A DNA stretch of 64,000 bases, taken from Streptomyces sp. NBC_00289. GTDB lineage: Bacteria; Actinomycetota; Actinomycetes; Streptomycetales; Streptomycetaceae. The stretch lies in the NCBI RefSeq assembly GCF_041435115.1, contig NZ_CP108046.1, positions 2,294,001 through 2,358,000 of the forward strand, written 5' to 3'. The notes below the pieces were generated by a model. The model saw nothing but the letters and a program-made list of their open reading frames with translations, made no database searches and was not told where the DNA came from. The position numbers were made by a program, and so were the translations under genes. Below are positions 51,723 to 60,679 of the stretch, piece after piece; positions within the stretch are counted from its first letter, which is position 1; each line of letters begins with the position of its first letter.

Positions 51723-52841
51723 TCAGCCGCGAAGCGCGTCGGCGAACGCGTCCACGACTCGCTGCTGCTGGTCAGGGGTGATCTGCGGGTAGAGAGGGAG
51801 CGACAGGATCCGCTCCGCCGCCTTCTCGGCGTTCGGGAAGTCGCCCCGGGCGTGGCCGAGATGGCGGTACGCCGGCGTGAGGTGGACCGGGGCGGGATAG
51901 TGCACCCCGGCGCCGATGCCCTCCGCGTTGAGCTTGCCCACGACGTCGTCGCGGTCCGCCCCTTCGACCTGGACGACGTACAGGTGCCACACGTGCACGT
52001 TGCCGTCCGCCGTCGTGGGGAGCACCACGCGTCCGGTGGCCGCCAGGTCGCCGAGCAGGGCGTCGTAGCGGGCCGCGGCCGCCCGCCGGGCCGCGTTGCC
52101 GTCCGCCAGCCGGGCCAGCTTCGCCCGCAGGACGACGGCCTGCAGCCCGTCCAGGCGGCTGTTGAACCCGGGCACGTCGTGGCGGTACTTGGCCACGCCG
52201 CCGTGGTTCGCGATCGCGCGCACCAGGCCGGCCAGTTCCTCGTCGTCGGTCAGCACCGCGCCCGCGTCGCCGTAGGCGCCCAGGTTCTTGCCCGGGTAGA
52301 AGCTGGTGGCCGCGATCTGTCCGCTGCCCGGCGACCGGCCGTCGCGGGTCGCGCCCTGGCACTGGGCGGCGTCCTCGACCACCCGCACACGCTCGGGCAG
52401 CCCGGCGGCCAGCTCCGTCACCTCGGCGCACTGCCCGTACAGGTGCACCGGCACCACCGCGCGCGTGGCCGGGCCGACCGCGTCCAGGGCGCCCTGGGGG
52501 TCGAGCAGGTGACTGCCGGGCAGGCAGTCCGCCAGGACCGGCCGCGCGCCGATCCTCGCCACCGCGCCCGCGGTGGCGATGAAGGTGTTGGCGGGCACCA
52601 CGACCTCGTCGCCGGCCCCGACCCCGACGGCGCGCAGGGCGAGTTCGACGGCGTCGGTGCCGTTGGCCACGCCCACGCAGTGCGCGACACCGCCGAACTC
52701 CGCGTACTCGCGCTCGAACCCGCGGACCTCCTCGCCGCCGACGAACGCGGTGTTGGCCAGGACCCGTTCGAAGCCGGCCCGTACGTCGTCGGCGACCTCT
52801 TCATGGGCCGCCTTGAGGTCCACAAGCGGAATCTGGTTCAT
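51723..52841 (-). CDS. DegT/DnrJ/EryC1 sugar aminotransferase, WbpE-like
   Basis: The 372-residue PLP enzyme starts at an ATG at 52841. It shows IPLVDLKAAHEEV, VGVANGTDAVELALRAVGVGAGDEVVVPANTF, VPVHLYGQCAEVTELA, VEDAAQCQGA and SFYPGKNLGAYGDAGAV with the PLP lysine in PGKN. The pattern is that of 3-keto-sugar aminotransferases such as WbpE and DesV. With the GFO/IDH oxidoreductase upstream and the WbpD-like acetyltransferase it could make a 3-acetamido-uronate. It ends a coupled reverse operon. Confidence 0.92.
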   Translation of the reverse strand: MNQIPLVDLKAAHEEVADDVRAGFERVLANTAFVGGEEVRGFEREYAEFGGVAHCVGVANGTDAVELALRAVGVGAGDEVVVPANTFIATAGAVARIGARPVLADCLPGSHLLDPQGALDAVGPATRAVVPVHLYGQCAEVTELAAGLPERVRVVEDAAQCQGATRDGRSPGSGQIAATSFYPGKNLGAYGDAGAVLTDDEELAGLVRAIANHGGVAKYRHDVPGFNSRLDGLQAVVLRAKLARLADGNAARRAAAARYDALLGDLAATGRVVLPTTADGNVHVWHLYVVQVEGADRDDVVGKLNAEGIGAGVHYPAPVHLTPAYRHLGHARGDFPNAEKAAERILSLPLYPQITPDQQQRVVDAFADALRG

Positions 52842-53524
52842 GCGACCGGTCCCCCCGTTGTTCTTGTCAGCTCGTCGAGCGCCGGAGCGGCCGCCGCACG
52901 CAGCCGCCGGGCCGGGCTGCCCGCCCACACCTCGCCCGGCGGCACGTCGCCGAGCACCGTGCTCCCCATCCCCACCAGGGACCAGGCCCCCACCGTCGTG
53001 CCCTCCCTGACCAGGGCCCCGGAGCCCACATAGGCGCCCCGCTCCAGCCGTGCTCCCCCACCCAGGCGGGCGCCGGAGGCGAGCGTGGCGCAGTCCTCGA
53101 CCACGTCGTCATGGGTGAGGACGACGTGGGGCATCACCGCGACGTGCGCGCCCACCCGGACGGCGGCGGTCAGCGCGCAGTGCGCGAGCAGGACCGAGCC
53201 GGGGCCGACCGACGAGGTCCGCGACACCGCCGCCGTCGGGTGGACCACGGTGGCGTAACGCTCGGCGGGCAGACCGAGCCTGCGCACCAGACGGGCCCGG
53301 GCCGCGTAGTCCCCGGGGTTGCCGACACAGATCACCACCCGGGCCTCGGGCCGGTCGTGGACCAGGTCGCAGCCGCCGAGCACGGGCACGCCGTCCACCT
53401 CGGTGCCGTGCAGGGCGGCGTTGTCGTCGAGGTGCCCGAGCAGCTTGAGGTCGCCCGCGTCGTGCACGGCCTGCGCGGTCTCCCGCGCGAAGCCGCCGGC
53501 GCCGACGATCAGGAGGGCGCTCAT
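52838..53524 (-). CDS. NeuD/PglD-family sugar O/N-acyltransferase
   Basis: The 228-residue protein starts at an ATG at 53524. A Rossmann-like N-terminal domain (LLIVGAGGFARETAQAVHDAG) precedes a hexapeptide beta-helix (HPTAAVSRTSSVGPGSVLLAHCALTAAVRVGAH, ASGARLGGGARLERGAYVGSGALVREGTTVGAWS, GEVWAGSPARRL). PglD acetylates a 4-amino sugar and NeuD a sialic acid; its position between two aminotransferase genes suggests an amino-sugar substrate. Both ends overlap neighbours by four bases. Confidence 0.91.
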   Translation of the reverse strand: MSALLIVGAGGFARETAQAVHDAGDLKLLGHLDDNAALHGTEVDGVPVLGGCDLVHDRPEARVVICVGNPGDYAARARLVRRLGLPAERYATVVHPTAAVSRTSSVGPGSVLLAHCALTAAVRVGAHVAVMPHVVLTHDDVVEDCATLASGARLGGGARLERGAYVGSGALVREGTTVGAWSLVGMGSTVLGDVPPGEVWAGSPARRLRAAAAPALDELTRTTGGPVA

Positions 53525-54660
53525 CGTCCGGCCTGTTCGCGCAGCGCCGCCACGACGCGGTCCTGCTGGGCCTCGGTCATCGTGTGGAACAGCGGCAGGA
53601 TCAGCGAGTCGCGGGTGATCCGCTCGGTGACCGGCAGCGGTACACCGGGGTGGCCCTCGTAGGCGGGTTCGAGGTGCGAGGCCATGATCCCGCGCCGGGC
53701 GGAGACGCCGGCCGCGGCGAGCGCGGCCAGCAGGTCGTCCCGGGTGACGGGGAAGTCCTCGTCCAGGAGCACCCAGTAGGACTGGAAGTTGCTCTGCCCG
53801 TGCGCGGGGTCGCGTACGGGGGTGAGGCCGGGGACGTCCTTCAGCAGCGTCTCGTAACGGGCCGCCAGCTCGCGGCGGCGGGCGATCATCGCGTCGAGTT
53901 TCCCGAGCTGGACCAGGCCGATCGCGGCCTGGACGTCCGTCATCCGGTAGTTGTAGCCGACCTCGAGGTAGCTCTCCAGGACCGGCTTGCTGCTCGCATG
54001 GCGCTGGGCCGCCGACGCGTTCATCCCATGCTCGCGCAGCCGTCGCAGACGTGCCGCCCACTCGGCGTCGTCGGTGGTGATCATGCCGCCCTCGCCGGTG
54101 GTGACGAGCTTGCGGGGGTGGAAGGACCAGGCGGCGATCAGCGCGCCCCGCCCGACGGGCTCGCCGCCGACGGTCGAGCCGATGGCGCAGGCCGCGTCCT
54201 CGACCAGGGGGAGGTCCCGGTCGGCGCAGGCGGCGCGCAGGGTGTGCACGTCGGCGGGCACGCCGCCCTGGTGGACGACGAGGACAGCCTTGGTCCGGGG
54301 CGTCCGGACGGCGTCCACGGTGGCCGTGGTCAGGTTGCCGGTGCCGGGGTCGACGTCGGCGAACACGGGCTCGGCCCCGACGTAGCGCACGGCGTTGGCG
54401 GTGGCGATGAACGACAGTGAGGGCACCACGACCTCGTCACCCGGGCCCAGCCCGAGGGCGACGAGCGCCAGGTGCAGGGCGGTGGTGCAGGAGCTGACCG
54501 CGATGCCGTGCTCGGCGCCCACCCGCTCCGCGAAGGCCCGCTCGAAGGCGGCGACCCGGGGTCCCTGGGCGACCCACCCGGACAGCACCGCGTCGGAGGC
54601 GGCGGCGGCCTCCTCCTCGCCGAGCCACGGGATCATCACCGGGATGCGGTCCGCGGTCAC
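53521..54660 (-). CDS. DegT/DnrJ/EryC1 sugar aminotransferase, PglE/ArnB-like
   Basis: The 379-residue enzyme starts at a GTG at 54660, overlapping the epimerase stop. It has IPWLGEEEAAAASDAVLSGWVAQGP, CTTALHLALVALGLGPGDEVVVPSLSF, VVHQGGVPAD, VEDAACAIGS and AWSFHPRKLVTTGEGGM with the PLP lysine in HPRK. The pattern is nearer to 4-keto-sugar aminotransferases (PglE, ArnB) than the WbpE-like paralogue. A 4,6-dehydratase to supply a 4-keto sugar was not seen in the window. Confidence 0.91.
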   Translation of the reverse strand: MTADRIPVMIPWLGEEEAAAASDAVLSGWVAQGPRVAAFERAFAERVGAEHGIAVSSCTTALHLALVALGLGPGDEVVVPSLSFIATANAVRYVGAEPVFADVDPGTGNLTTATVDAVRTPRTKAVLVVHQGGVPADVHTLRAACADRDLPLVEDAACAIGSTVGGEPVGRGALIAAWSFHPRKLVTTGEGGMITTDDAEWAARLRRLREHGMNASAAQRHASSKPVLESYLEVGYNYRMTDVQAAIGLVQLGKLDAMIARRRELAARYETLLKDVPGLTPVRDPAHGQSNFQSYWVLLDEDFPVTRDDLLAALAAAGVSARRGIMASHLEPAYEGHPGVPLPVTERITRDSLILPLFHTMTEAQQDRVVAALREQAGR

Positions 54661-55676
54661 TTGGCCGCCTCCCCCGCCGCGGCACGCTCGGCACGCCACC
54701 ACTCCACCAGGTCCCGCAGCCCCGTACGCAGGTCGATCCGCGCGGCGAAGCCGAGTCGCTCGGCGGCCCGCGTGGTGTCCGCGAGCCGCCGGCTCACGCC
54801 GTTGACCGCGCGGGCCGGCCCGTGCTCCGGCTCCAGGCCCGACGCGTCCATCGCCTCCAGCAGGCCGTCGGCGAGTTCGCGCAGCGACGTCTCCGTCCCG
54901 CTGGCGACGTTGAACACCTCGTCGGTCAGATCCGACTCGGCGGCGAGCAGGTTGGCCCTGGCGATGTCCCGGACGTCGACGAAGTCCATGGTCTGCGTGC
55001 CGTCGCCGAGGATCAGCGGCGGCTCGCCGGCCTCGATGCGCTCCATCCAGCGGATGAGCACCTCGGTGTAGAGGCCGTGGATGTCCATCCGGGGGCCGTA
55101 GACGTTGAAGTAGCGCAGCGCCACGTAGTCCAGTCCGTACATGGCGTGGAAGCTGCGCAGCATGCCCTCGTTGAAGGCCTTCGCCGCGCCGTAGAACGTG
55201 TCGTTGTTGTACGCGTGATGGCGTTCGGTCGTCGGAAAGGTCTCGGCCATGCCGTAGACGGACGCCGAGGAGGAGGCGATCACCTTGCCCACCCCTGCCT
55301 CCACCGCCGCCTCCAGGACGTTGAAGGTGCCGTCGACCATGACCTCGTTGGCGAGCCGCGGCTCCTCCGCGCACTGGGTGATGCGTATCGCGGCGAGGTG
55401 GAACACCAGGTCGGCGCCCTCGGTGACCTTCCGTACGGTGTCGGCGTCCCGGATGTCGCCCTCGACGACGTCCACGACCCCGCTGGGCAGGGCCTTGGCG
55501 AGGTTGGCCCTGCGCCCCCGCACGAAGTTGTCGAGCACCACGATCTCGCGTGCCCCGCCCTCGGCCAGGAGGTCGACGAGGTTGGAGCCGATGGTGCCCG
55601 CTCCCCCGGTGACCAGGATCTTCTTTCCTCGTACGCTGCTCAACTGCGCTGCCCTCTCAGTGAAATCAACCGTCAA
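54657..55676 (-). CDS. NAD-dependent epimerase/dehydratase (extended SDR)
   Basis: The 339-residue protein starts at a TTG at 55676, overlapping the oxidoreductase stop by four bases. It has ILVTGGAGTIGSNLVDLL, FHLAAIRITQCAEEP, SSSASVYG, and the YGAAK catalytic pair, then YFNVYGPRMDIHG and QTMDFVDVRDIARA. The lack of the DE dyad after the catalytic Ser/Thr argues for an NDP-sugar epimerase rather than a 4,6-dehydratase. The sugar is uncertain; a 4-epimerase is the simplest guess. Confidence 0.9.
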   Translation of the reverse strand: MTVDFTERAAQLSSVRGKKILVTGGAGTIGSNLVDLLAEGGAREIVVLDNFVRGRRANLAKALPSGVVDVVEGDIRDADTVRKVTEGADLVFHLAAIRITQCAEEPRLANEVMVDGTFNVLEAAVEAGVGKVIASSSASVYGMAETFPTTERHHAYNNDTFYGAAKAFNEGMLRSFHAMYGLDYVALRYFNVYGPRMDIHGLYTEVLIRWMERIEAGEPPLILGDGTQTMDFVDVRDIARANLLAAESDLTDEVFNVASGTETSLRELADGLLEAMDASGLEPEHGPARAVNGVSRRLADTTRAAERLGFAARIDLRTGLRDLVEWWRAERAAAGEAAK

Positions 55677-56725
55677 CGCCCGGCACGAAGGCCGACGACC
55701 GCGCCCCGGAACTCCAGACTCCGGGACGCCGCCTCAAGAATGTCCAGCACCCGCAGGCCCGCCCGGCCGTCGGTCAGCGGCGCCCGGCGCTCGTTGACCG
55801 CGTCGGCGAACTCGTCGACCATGCTGCGCAGCGCTTCCTTCTCGCCGATGGCCGGCGCGACCATGTCTCCGGAGCGGTAGGAGATGAGCATGTCCCGGCG
55901 CTCGTCCGCGCCGATCTCCTGCGGCGCCGCGAGGTCCACGCCCCGGTCGAAGATCGCCACGCGCTGGGCGGGGTTGAGGTCGTCCCACACCAGGGTGCGT
56001 TTGGCGCCGCCCACCATGGTGGTCCGCACCTTGGTCGGCGACAGCCAGTTGACGTGCACGTGGGCGATGGCCCCCGTGTTGAGCTGGAGCGTCAGATAGG
56101 CGACGCAGGCCTGTCCCGCGCCGATCGGGTCGGCCCCGTGAGCGGCGACGGCGACCGGCTCGACGTTGTCGGGGAGGATGAAGTCCAGGATCGACAGGTC
56201 GTGCGGGGCCAGGTCCCACATGACGTCGATGTCCTTCTGGACGAGCCCGAGATTGATCCGGACCGAGTCGACGAAGTGGATCTCGCCGAGTTCGCCGGAG
56301 CGGACCAGGTCCCGGATGCGGCCCACGGCGGGTGTGTAGCAGTAGGTGTGGTCGCACATCAGGGTGAGCCCGCGCTCCTCCGCCTCGGTCACCAGGCGCA
56401 TCCCGTCTGCGTACGTCGCCGCGAGCGGCTTCTCCACGAGGACGTGCTTGCCGGCGCGCAGGGCGGCCAGGGCGATGTCGAGGTGGGTTCCGGCGGGCGT
56501 GGCGACGGCGACGGCGGCGACCGACGGGTCGGCGAGGACGGCCGCGTAGTCCGAGGTGGCCTGGACCGTCGAGTAGCCGCCGAGGACCCGCTCGGCCCGG
56601 TCCACGTCGAGGTCGCACAGCCAGCGCAGCCGGAACTGCGGGCTGGCCTGGAAGTTGCGTACGAGGTTGGGGCCCCAGTAGCCGGCCCCGACGACCGCGA
56701 CCCCCAACGGCTCCGTCTGCGTCAC
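55673..56725 (-). CDS. GFO/IDH/MocA-family sugar oxidoreductase, WbpB-like
   Basis: The 350-residue start was placed at a GTG at 56725 because GAGAGGA lies five bases upstream; an ATG at 56749 is also in frame. The nucleotide fold is VAVVGAGYWGPNLVRNF, followed by the EKPL motif (KHVLVEKPLAATYADGM) and WDLAPHDLSILDFIL. WbpB-type members oxidise C3 of UDP-GlcNAcA so that an aminotransferase can act. The adjacent DegT and acyltransferase genes support this. Confidence 0.88.
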   Translation of the reverse strand: MTQTEPLGVAVVGAGYWGPNLVRNFQASPQFRLRWLCDLDVDRAERVLGGYSTVQATSDYAAVLADPSVAAVAVATPAGTHLDIALAALRAGKHVLVEKPLAATYADGMRLVTEAEERGLTLMCDHTYCYTPAVGRIRDLVRSGELGEIHFVDSVRINLGLVQKDIDVMWDLAPHDLSILDFILPDNVEPVAVAAHGADPIGAGQACVAYLTLQLNTGAIAHVHVNWLSPTKVRTTMVGGAKRTLVWDDLNPAQRVAIFDRGVDLAAPQEIGADERRDMLISYRSGDMVAPAIGEKEALRSMVDEFADAVNERRAPLTDGRAGLRVLDILEAASRSLEFRGAVVGLRAGR

Positions 56726-56748
56726 TGTGTTCCTCTCCCCTTGGTCCA

Positions 56749-58188
56749 TCAGTAGGCCCCCGTTCCGCGCACCACTGCCGACGCGGTGCGCAGCAGGATG
56801 GACACGTCGAGGCTCGTGGACCAGTTGTCCACGTATCCGAGATCGAGCCTGACCGCCTCTTCCCAGGGCAGGTCGGAGCGTCCGCTGACCTGCCACAGCC
56901 CGGTCAGTCCGGGCTTCACCAGCAGTCGGCGGTTGACCTCCGCCGTGTACTCCTCCACCTCCTCGGGCAGCGGGGGGCGGGGGCCGACGAGCGACATGTG
57001 GCCGCTGATCACGTTGATCAGCTGCGGCAGTTCGTCGAGCGAGGAGCGGCGCAGCATCGAGCCGACCCGGGTGATCCGCGGGTCCTGCTTCACCTTGAAC
57101 AGCAGGCCGTCGCTGTTCTGGTTGAGGTGTGCCAGTTCCGCCCGGAGAACCTCCGAGTCCTGCCGCATGGTGCGGAACTTCAGCATGGTGAAGTGGTCGC
57201 CGTAACGGCCCACCCGCTGCTGCCGGAACAGCGCCGGGCCGGAGCTGTCCATCCGGACGACCAGGGCGACCAGCAGCATGGGCAGCGCCAGGAGCACCAG
57301 GAACGCGGCCGCGAGCGACCGGTCCAGCAGTTCCTTGGGCAGCCGGGAGATCCGGGAGAGGTTCGGCGCCTCGATCCGTACCAGCGGCACCCCGTTGGCG
57401 GGCCGTACCGTCAGGCGGGAGGCGGACACGTCGGACAGCACGGGGGCGAACAAAAAGTCGACGCCCTGCGCGGCCGCCGTCCAGGACATGCGGCGCAGGA
57501 CGGAGGCGTCGAACTCGGGCGCGGGCAGCGCCACCACGGTGCTGACGCCCAGGGCCCGGACGACGTCGTTCATGGTGTCGACGCCACCGAGGACGGGCAG
57601 CCCCAGCTTGCGGATCTCCGCCGCGTTTCCCGGATCGCTCAGGCACACGCCGGCGACGTGCAGTTCGTGTCCGCCGCCGCGCCGCAGGACGGCGACCAGG
57701 TCCACGACGCCGCGCGACGGTCCGACCAGGAGGGTCGCGCTCCGGTCCCTGCCCCGTGCCCATCGTCGGTGCAGTCGGCGGCGGAGCGCGTACCGGACCG
57801 GCAGGGCGATCGCGGTCGCGGGCACTGCGGCCATGGTCATGTCATGAAGGAGGCCCAGGTCGTGCGTGAAGAACCAGTACGCGCCCGCGGCCAGCGCCGG
57901 CAGCGCGACGGCACCGCGCAGCACCCGCCGGTACTCCTCGGAACCCAGGCCGAGGGCGCTGCGGTCGTAGGAGCGGTGGGCGAGCATGACCGCGATCCAC
58001 GTCGGAGGCAGCACCAGGGCCACCGCCCAGCGGCCGTACGCCGCATGGACCGCGAAGGCCGCGGCGACAGCCGCGAGGCTGTCGGCGACCAACAGGACTA
58101 TCCGGTACTTCTGTTCCCAGCGTCTTCGGCGAGCTTCTGGACTTCTGCGTTCCACATCCAGTAGCTCATGCGTGACCTCAATGGTCAT
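56749..58188 (-). CDS. Polyprenyl-phosphate sugar-phosphate transferase (WcaJ/WbaP-type)
   Basis: The 479-residue protein starts at the ATG at 58188 after GGTGGGGGG. The N-terminal part has four to five helices (about 28-145), then a cytoplasmic CoA-binding-like region. The C-terminal bacterial sugar transferase domain (about 285-479) begins with KELLDRSLAAAFLVLLALPM, and shows SSGPALFRQQRVGR, MLKFRTM, DPRITRVGSMLRRSSLDELPQLINVISGHMSLVGPRP. It starts repeat-unit synthesis by moving a sugar-1-phosphate to undecaprenyl phosphate. It heads the reverse operon of nucleotide-sugar genes. Confidence 0.94.
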   Translation of the reverse strand: MTIEVTHELLDVERRSPEARRRRWEQKYRIVLLVADSLAAVAAAFAVHAAYGRWAVALVLPPTWIAVMLAHRSYDRSALGLGSEEYRRVLRGAVALPALAAGAYWFFTHDLGLLHDMTMAAVPATAIALPVRYALRRRLHRRWARGRDRSATLLVGPSRGVVDLVAVLRRGGGHELHVAGVCLSDPGNAAEIRKLGLPVLGGVDTMNDVVRALGVSTVVALPAPEFDASVLRRMSWTAAAQGVDFLFAPVLSDVSASRLTVRPANGVPLVRIEAPNLSRISRLPKELLDRSLAAAFLVLLALPMLLVALVVRMDSSGPALFRQQRVGRYGDHFTMLKFRTMRQDSEVLRAELAHLNQNSDGLLFKVKQDPRITRVGSMLRRSSLDELPQLINVISGHMSLVGPRPPLPEEVEEYTAEVNRRLLVKPGLTGLWQVSGRSDLPWEEAVRLDLGYVDNWSTSLDVSILLRTASAVVRGTGAY

Positions 58189-58533
58189 GCGCCCCCCACC
58201 ACATGCGCGGTTACCCCTGACAGAACAAAACCGGGCAAACGGCCATGAAAAGTCCGTGACCCGGAGGCTGCATCAGTGCCGTTGAGCCCTCCACACAGCG
58301 GCACTTGGAACGACGGAGCTTCAGCGGTTCCCCAACCGCCGCACGCTCTCCGCATGCTGGCTACTGCCTGTTCCGCATCCGCCTTCGCACGCTGTCAATT
58401 GGCGTACGGACAAGGACACGTTCCCCACCCAAACCGGGTCTGGCGGTCATCAATCTAGACCACTGAACGCAGTCACGGGAACACTTGGACGAAACACACC
58501 TCGCAAGGGTGACAGTGGCGGCATACTGCCCAG
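58189..58533. other. Divergent intergenic region before the reverse EPS operon
   Basis: A 345-bp gap between the sugar transferase and the divergent GT2 gene. It is less GC-rich than its neighbours and should hold both promoters, but I could not fix a convincing -35/-10 pair or palindrome. The GT2 GTG has no clear ribosome site; CATACT lies seven bases before it, compatible with a leaderless transcript. Confidence 0.4.
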
Positions 58534-59382
58534 GTGACGAGCATTGTGATCCCGGCGCACAACGAGGCGCGAGTCATCGGCCGGCTTCTCGATTCGCTAC
58601 TGGCGGGCTCCTCCGAGGACGACACCGACATCGTGGTCGTATGCAACGGCTGCACGGACGACACCGCCCGGACCGCGGCCGCCCGTGGCCCGCGCGTCCG
58701 GGTGGTCGAGATCCCCGTCCCCTCCAAACACGCCGCCCTGCGCGCGGGTGACGATCACGCGCGCGGCTTCCCCCGCCTCTACGTGGACGCCGACGTCGTG
58801 CTCGCGGGCGCCGACGTACGGGCGTTGACCGAGCCGCTGAACGACGACGGCTCCGGCGTTCTCGCCACCGCCCCGGAACGGCAGATCCCGCTGGCCGACT
58901 GCGCATGGCGGGTGCGCGCCTACTACCAGGTGTGGCAGCGCCTGCCCGCCGTACGGGAGGGGCTGTTCGGCCGGGGGGTCATCGCGGTGTCCGAGGCGGG
59001 GCACGCCCGGATCGCCGTGCTGCCGCCGCTGATGGCGGACGATCTGGCGGCTTCCCTGGCGTTCGCCCCCGGGGAGCGGCTCGTGGTCGGCGCGGCCCGG
59101 GTCGTGGTCCACCCGCCGCGCACCTGGCCGGACTTGATCAGACGGCGGATCCGGGCCGCGGTGTCCACCGCCCAGGTCGAACGGCACCAGGGACCGGAAG
59201 ACGCCTCGGCGCGCACGAGCAAGGCGGATCTCACCGCCCTGCTCCGCAGGGAGCCGAGGCTGTTCACGGCTGTCGTAGTCTTCGTCGCGGCGGCGGTCGT
59301 CGCCAGGCGAAAGGCCAGGAAGGCCGTCCGGACACAGGACTTCGGCACCTGGCTACGGGACGAGAGCAGTCGGCAGAACTGA
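58534..59382 (+). CDS. GT2 family glycosyltransferase
   Basis: The 282-residue protein starts at a GTG. The GT-A features are TSIVIPAHNEARVIGRLLDSLL, DTDIVVVCNGCTDDTARTA, PVPSKHAALRAGDDHA and the divalent-metal DADVVLAGADV. A C-terminal hydrophobic segment (LFTAVVVFVAAAVVA) may anchor it to the membrane. It is followed after 25 bases by an MFS gene, so the three genes up to 61725 form one unit. Confidence 0.88.
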   Translation: MTSIVIPAHNEARVIGRLLDSLLAGSSEDDTDIVVVCNGCTDDTARTAAARGPRVRVVEIPVPSKHAALRAGDDHARGFPRLYVDADVVLAGADVRALTEPLNDDGSGVLATAPERQIPLADCAWRVRAYYQVWQRLPAVREGLFGRGVIAVSEAGHARIAVLPPLMADDLAASLAFAPGERLVVGAARVVVHPPRTWPDLIRRRIRAAVSTAQVERHQGPEDASARTSKADLTALLRREPRLFTAVVVFVAAAVVARRKARKAVRTQDFGTWLRDESSRQN

Positions 59383-59407
59383 TCGCACCGCACTGGAGTA
59401 CTTGATC

Positions 59408-60679
59408 ATGTACCTCACCGACCGCTCCACGCCCCAGGCGGCGGACACCGAGCAGGGCCGAAGACGCGGCCCGGGGTCCAAGGTCGCCCCGGTCGTCCAC
59501 GTGCTGGGCACGGTCAGCCTGATCACCGACATCTCCTCGGAGATGGTCACCGCCGTCCTGCCGCTCTACTTCGTCACCACACTCGGCTTCAGCCCGCTGG
59601 GATTCGGCGCCCTCGACGGCGTCTACAACGGCGTCAGCGCACTGGTCCAGCTCACCGGCGGCCACCTCGCCGACCGGGTGCGCAACCACAAGTTGATGGC
59701 CGGACTCGGCTACGGCCTGTCCGCGCTGTGCAAGCCCCTGCTCCTGCTCGCGAGCAGCATCGGCACGCTCGGCACCGTCCTCGCCCTGGAACGGACCGGC
59801 AAGGGCCTGCGCACCGCCCCGCGGGACGCGATGATCTCCCTGTCCACGCCGTCCGAGAAGCAGGGCCGGGCCTTCGGTGTGCACCGGGCGATGGACACCA
59901 CCGGCGCGATGCTCGGCCCGCTGGCGGCCTTCTTCATCCTGCGGGCGGCGACCGACGGCTACGACGCCGTGTTCGGCGTGAGCGCCTGCGTCGCCGCGCT
60001 CGGCGTCCTCGTGCTGGTGCTGTTCGTACCCGGCCGACGGCAGGACGCGCGGCAGGACGAAGCGGGCGCGGCGGACGCCAGACCGCCGGTCCGCGTACGC
60101 GAGGCACTGGACCTGCTGCGGCTGCCGCGGCTGCGGGCGCTCGCCGGCTGCGCCGCGCTGCTCGGCCTGACCACCGTCAGCGACGCCTTCGTCTACCTGC
60201 TGCTGCAACGGCGCGCCGGCATCGGCGAGCAGTGGTTCCCGCTGCTGCCGCTGGGCACCGCCGCGGTGTTCCTGCTGCTGGCCGTGCCGGTCGGCGCGCT
60301 GGCCGACCGGGTCGGACGGCACGTCGTCTTCCTCGCCGGGCACGTGGCCCTGCTCGTCGGCTACGCCCTCCTGCTGTGGGCCCCGGCCACGCCGGTGCTG
60401 CCCTGTGTCGTACTCGCCCTGCACGGCGTGTTCTACGCGGCCACCGACGGCGTACTCCCGGCCGCCCTCGCCGACATCGTGCCCGCGCAGCTGCGCGCCA
60501 GCGGCCTGGCCATCGTCGGCACCAGCCAGGCGCTCGCCCGGTTCTGCTGCTCGCTCGCCTTCGGCGCCGCCTGGACCGTGTGGGGAGACGGCCCGGCGCT
60601 GGCCGGCTCGGCGGTCGGCCTGCTGTGCTGCGCCATGGTCGCGGGCACGGTGCTACGGCCGGCCGGCGAAACCCGATGA
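59408..60679 (+). CDS. Major facilitator superfamily transporter
   Basis: The 423-residue protein is read from an ATG at 59408, ten bases after GGAG; a TTG at 59402 is an alternative. It has about 12 helices, the loop motif GGHLADRVRNHK after helix 2, a repeat of it in VGALADRVGRHVVF, and ERTGKGLRTAPRDAM in the middle of the N half. The latter resembles the DxxGRGxR-type loop of YajR/MFS_1 exporters. Its substrate is not known. Its stop overlaps the next start. Confidence 0.9.
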   Translation: MYLTDRSTPQAADTEQGRRRGPGSKVAPVVHVLGTVSLITDISSEMVTAVLPLYFVTTLGFSPLGFGALDGVYNGVSALVQLTGGHLADRVRNHKLMAGLGYGLSALCKPLLLLASSIGTLGTVLALERTGKGLRTAPRDAMISLSTPSEKQGRAFGVHRAMDTTGAMLGPLAAFFILRAATDGYDAVFGVSACVAALGVLVLVLFVPGRRQDARQDEAGAADARPPVRVREALDLLRLPRLRALAGCAALLGLTTVSDAFVYLLLQRRAGIGEQWFPLLPLGTAAVFLLLAVPVGALADRVGRHVVFLAGHVALLVGYALLLWAPATPVLPCVVLALHGVFYAATDGVLPAALADIVPAQLRASGLAIVGTSQALARFCCSLAFGAAWTVWGDGPALAGSAVGLLCCAMVAGTVLRPAGETR

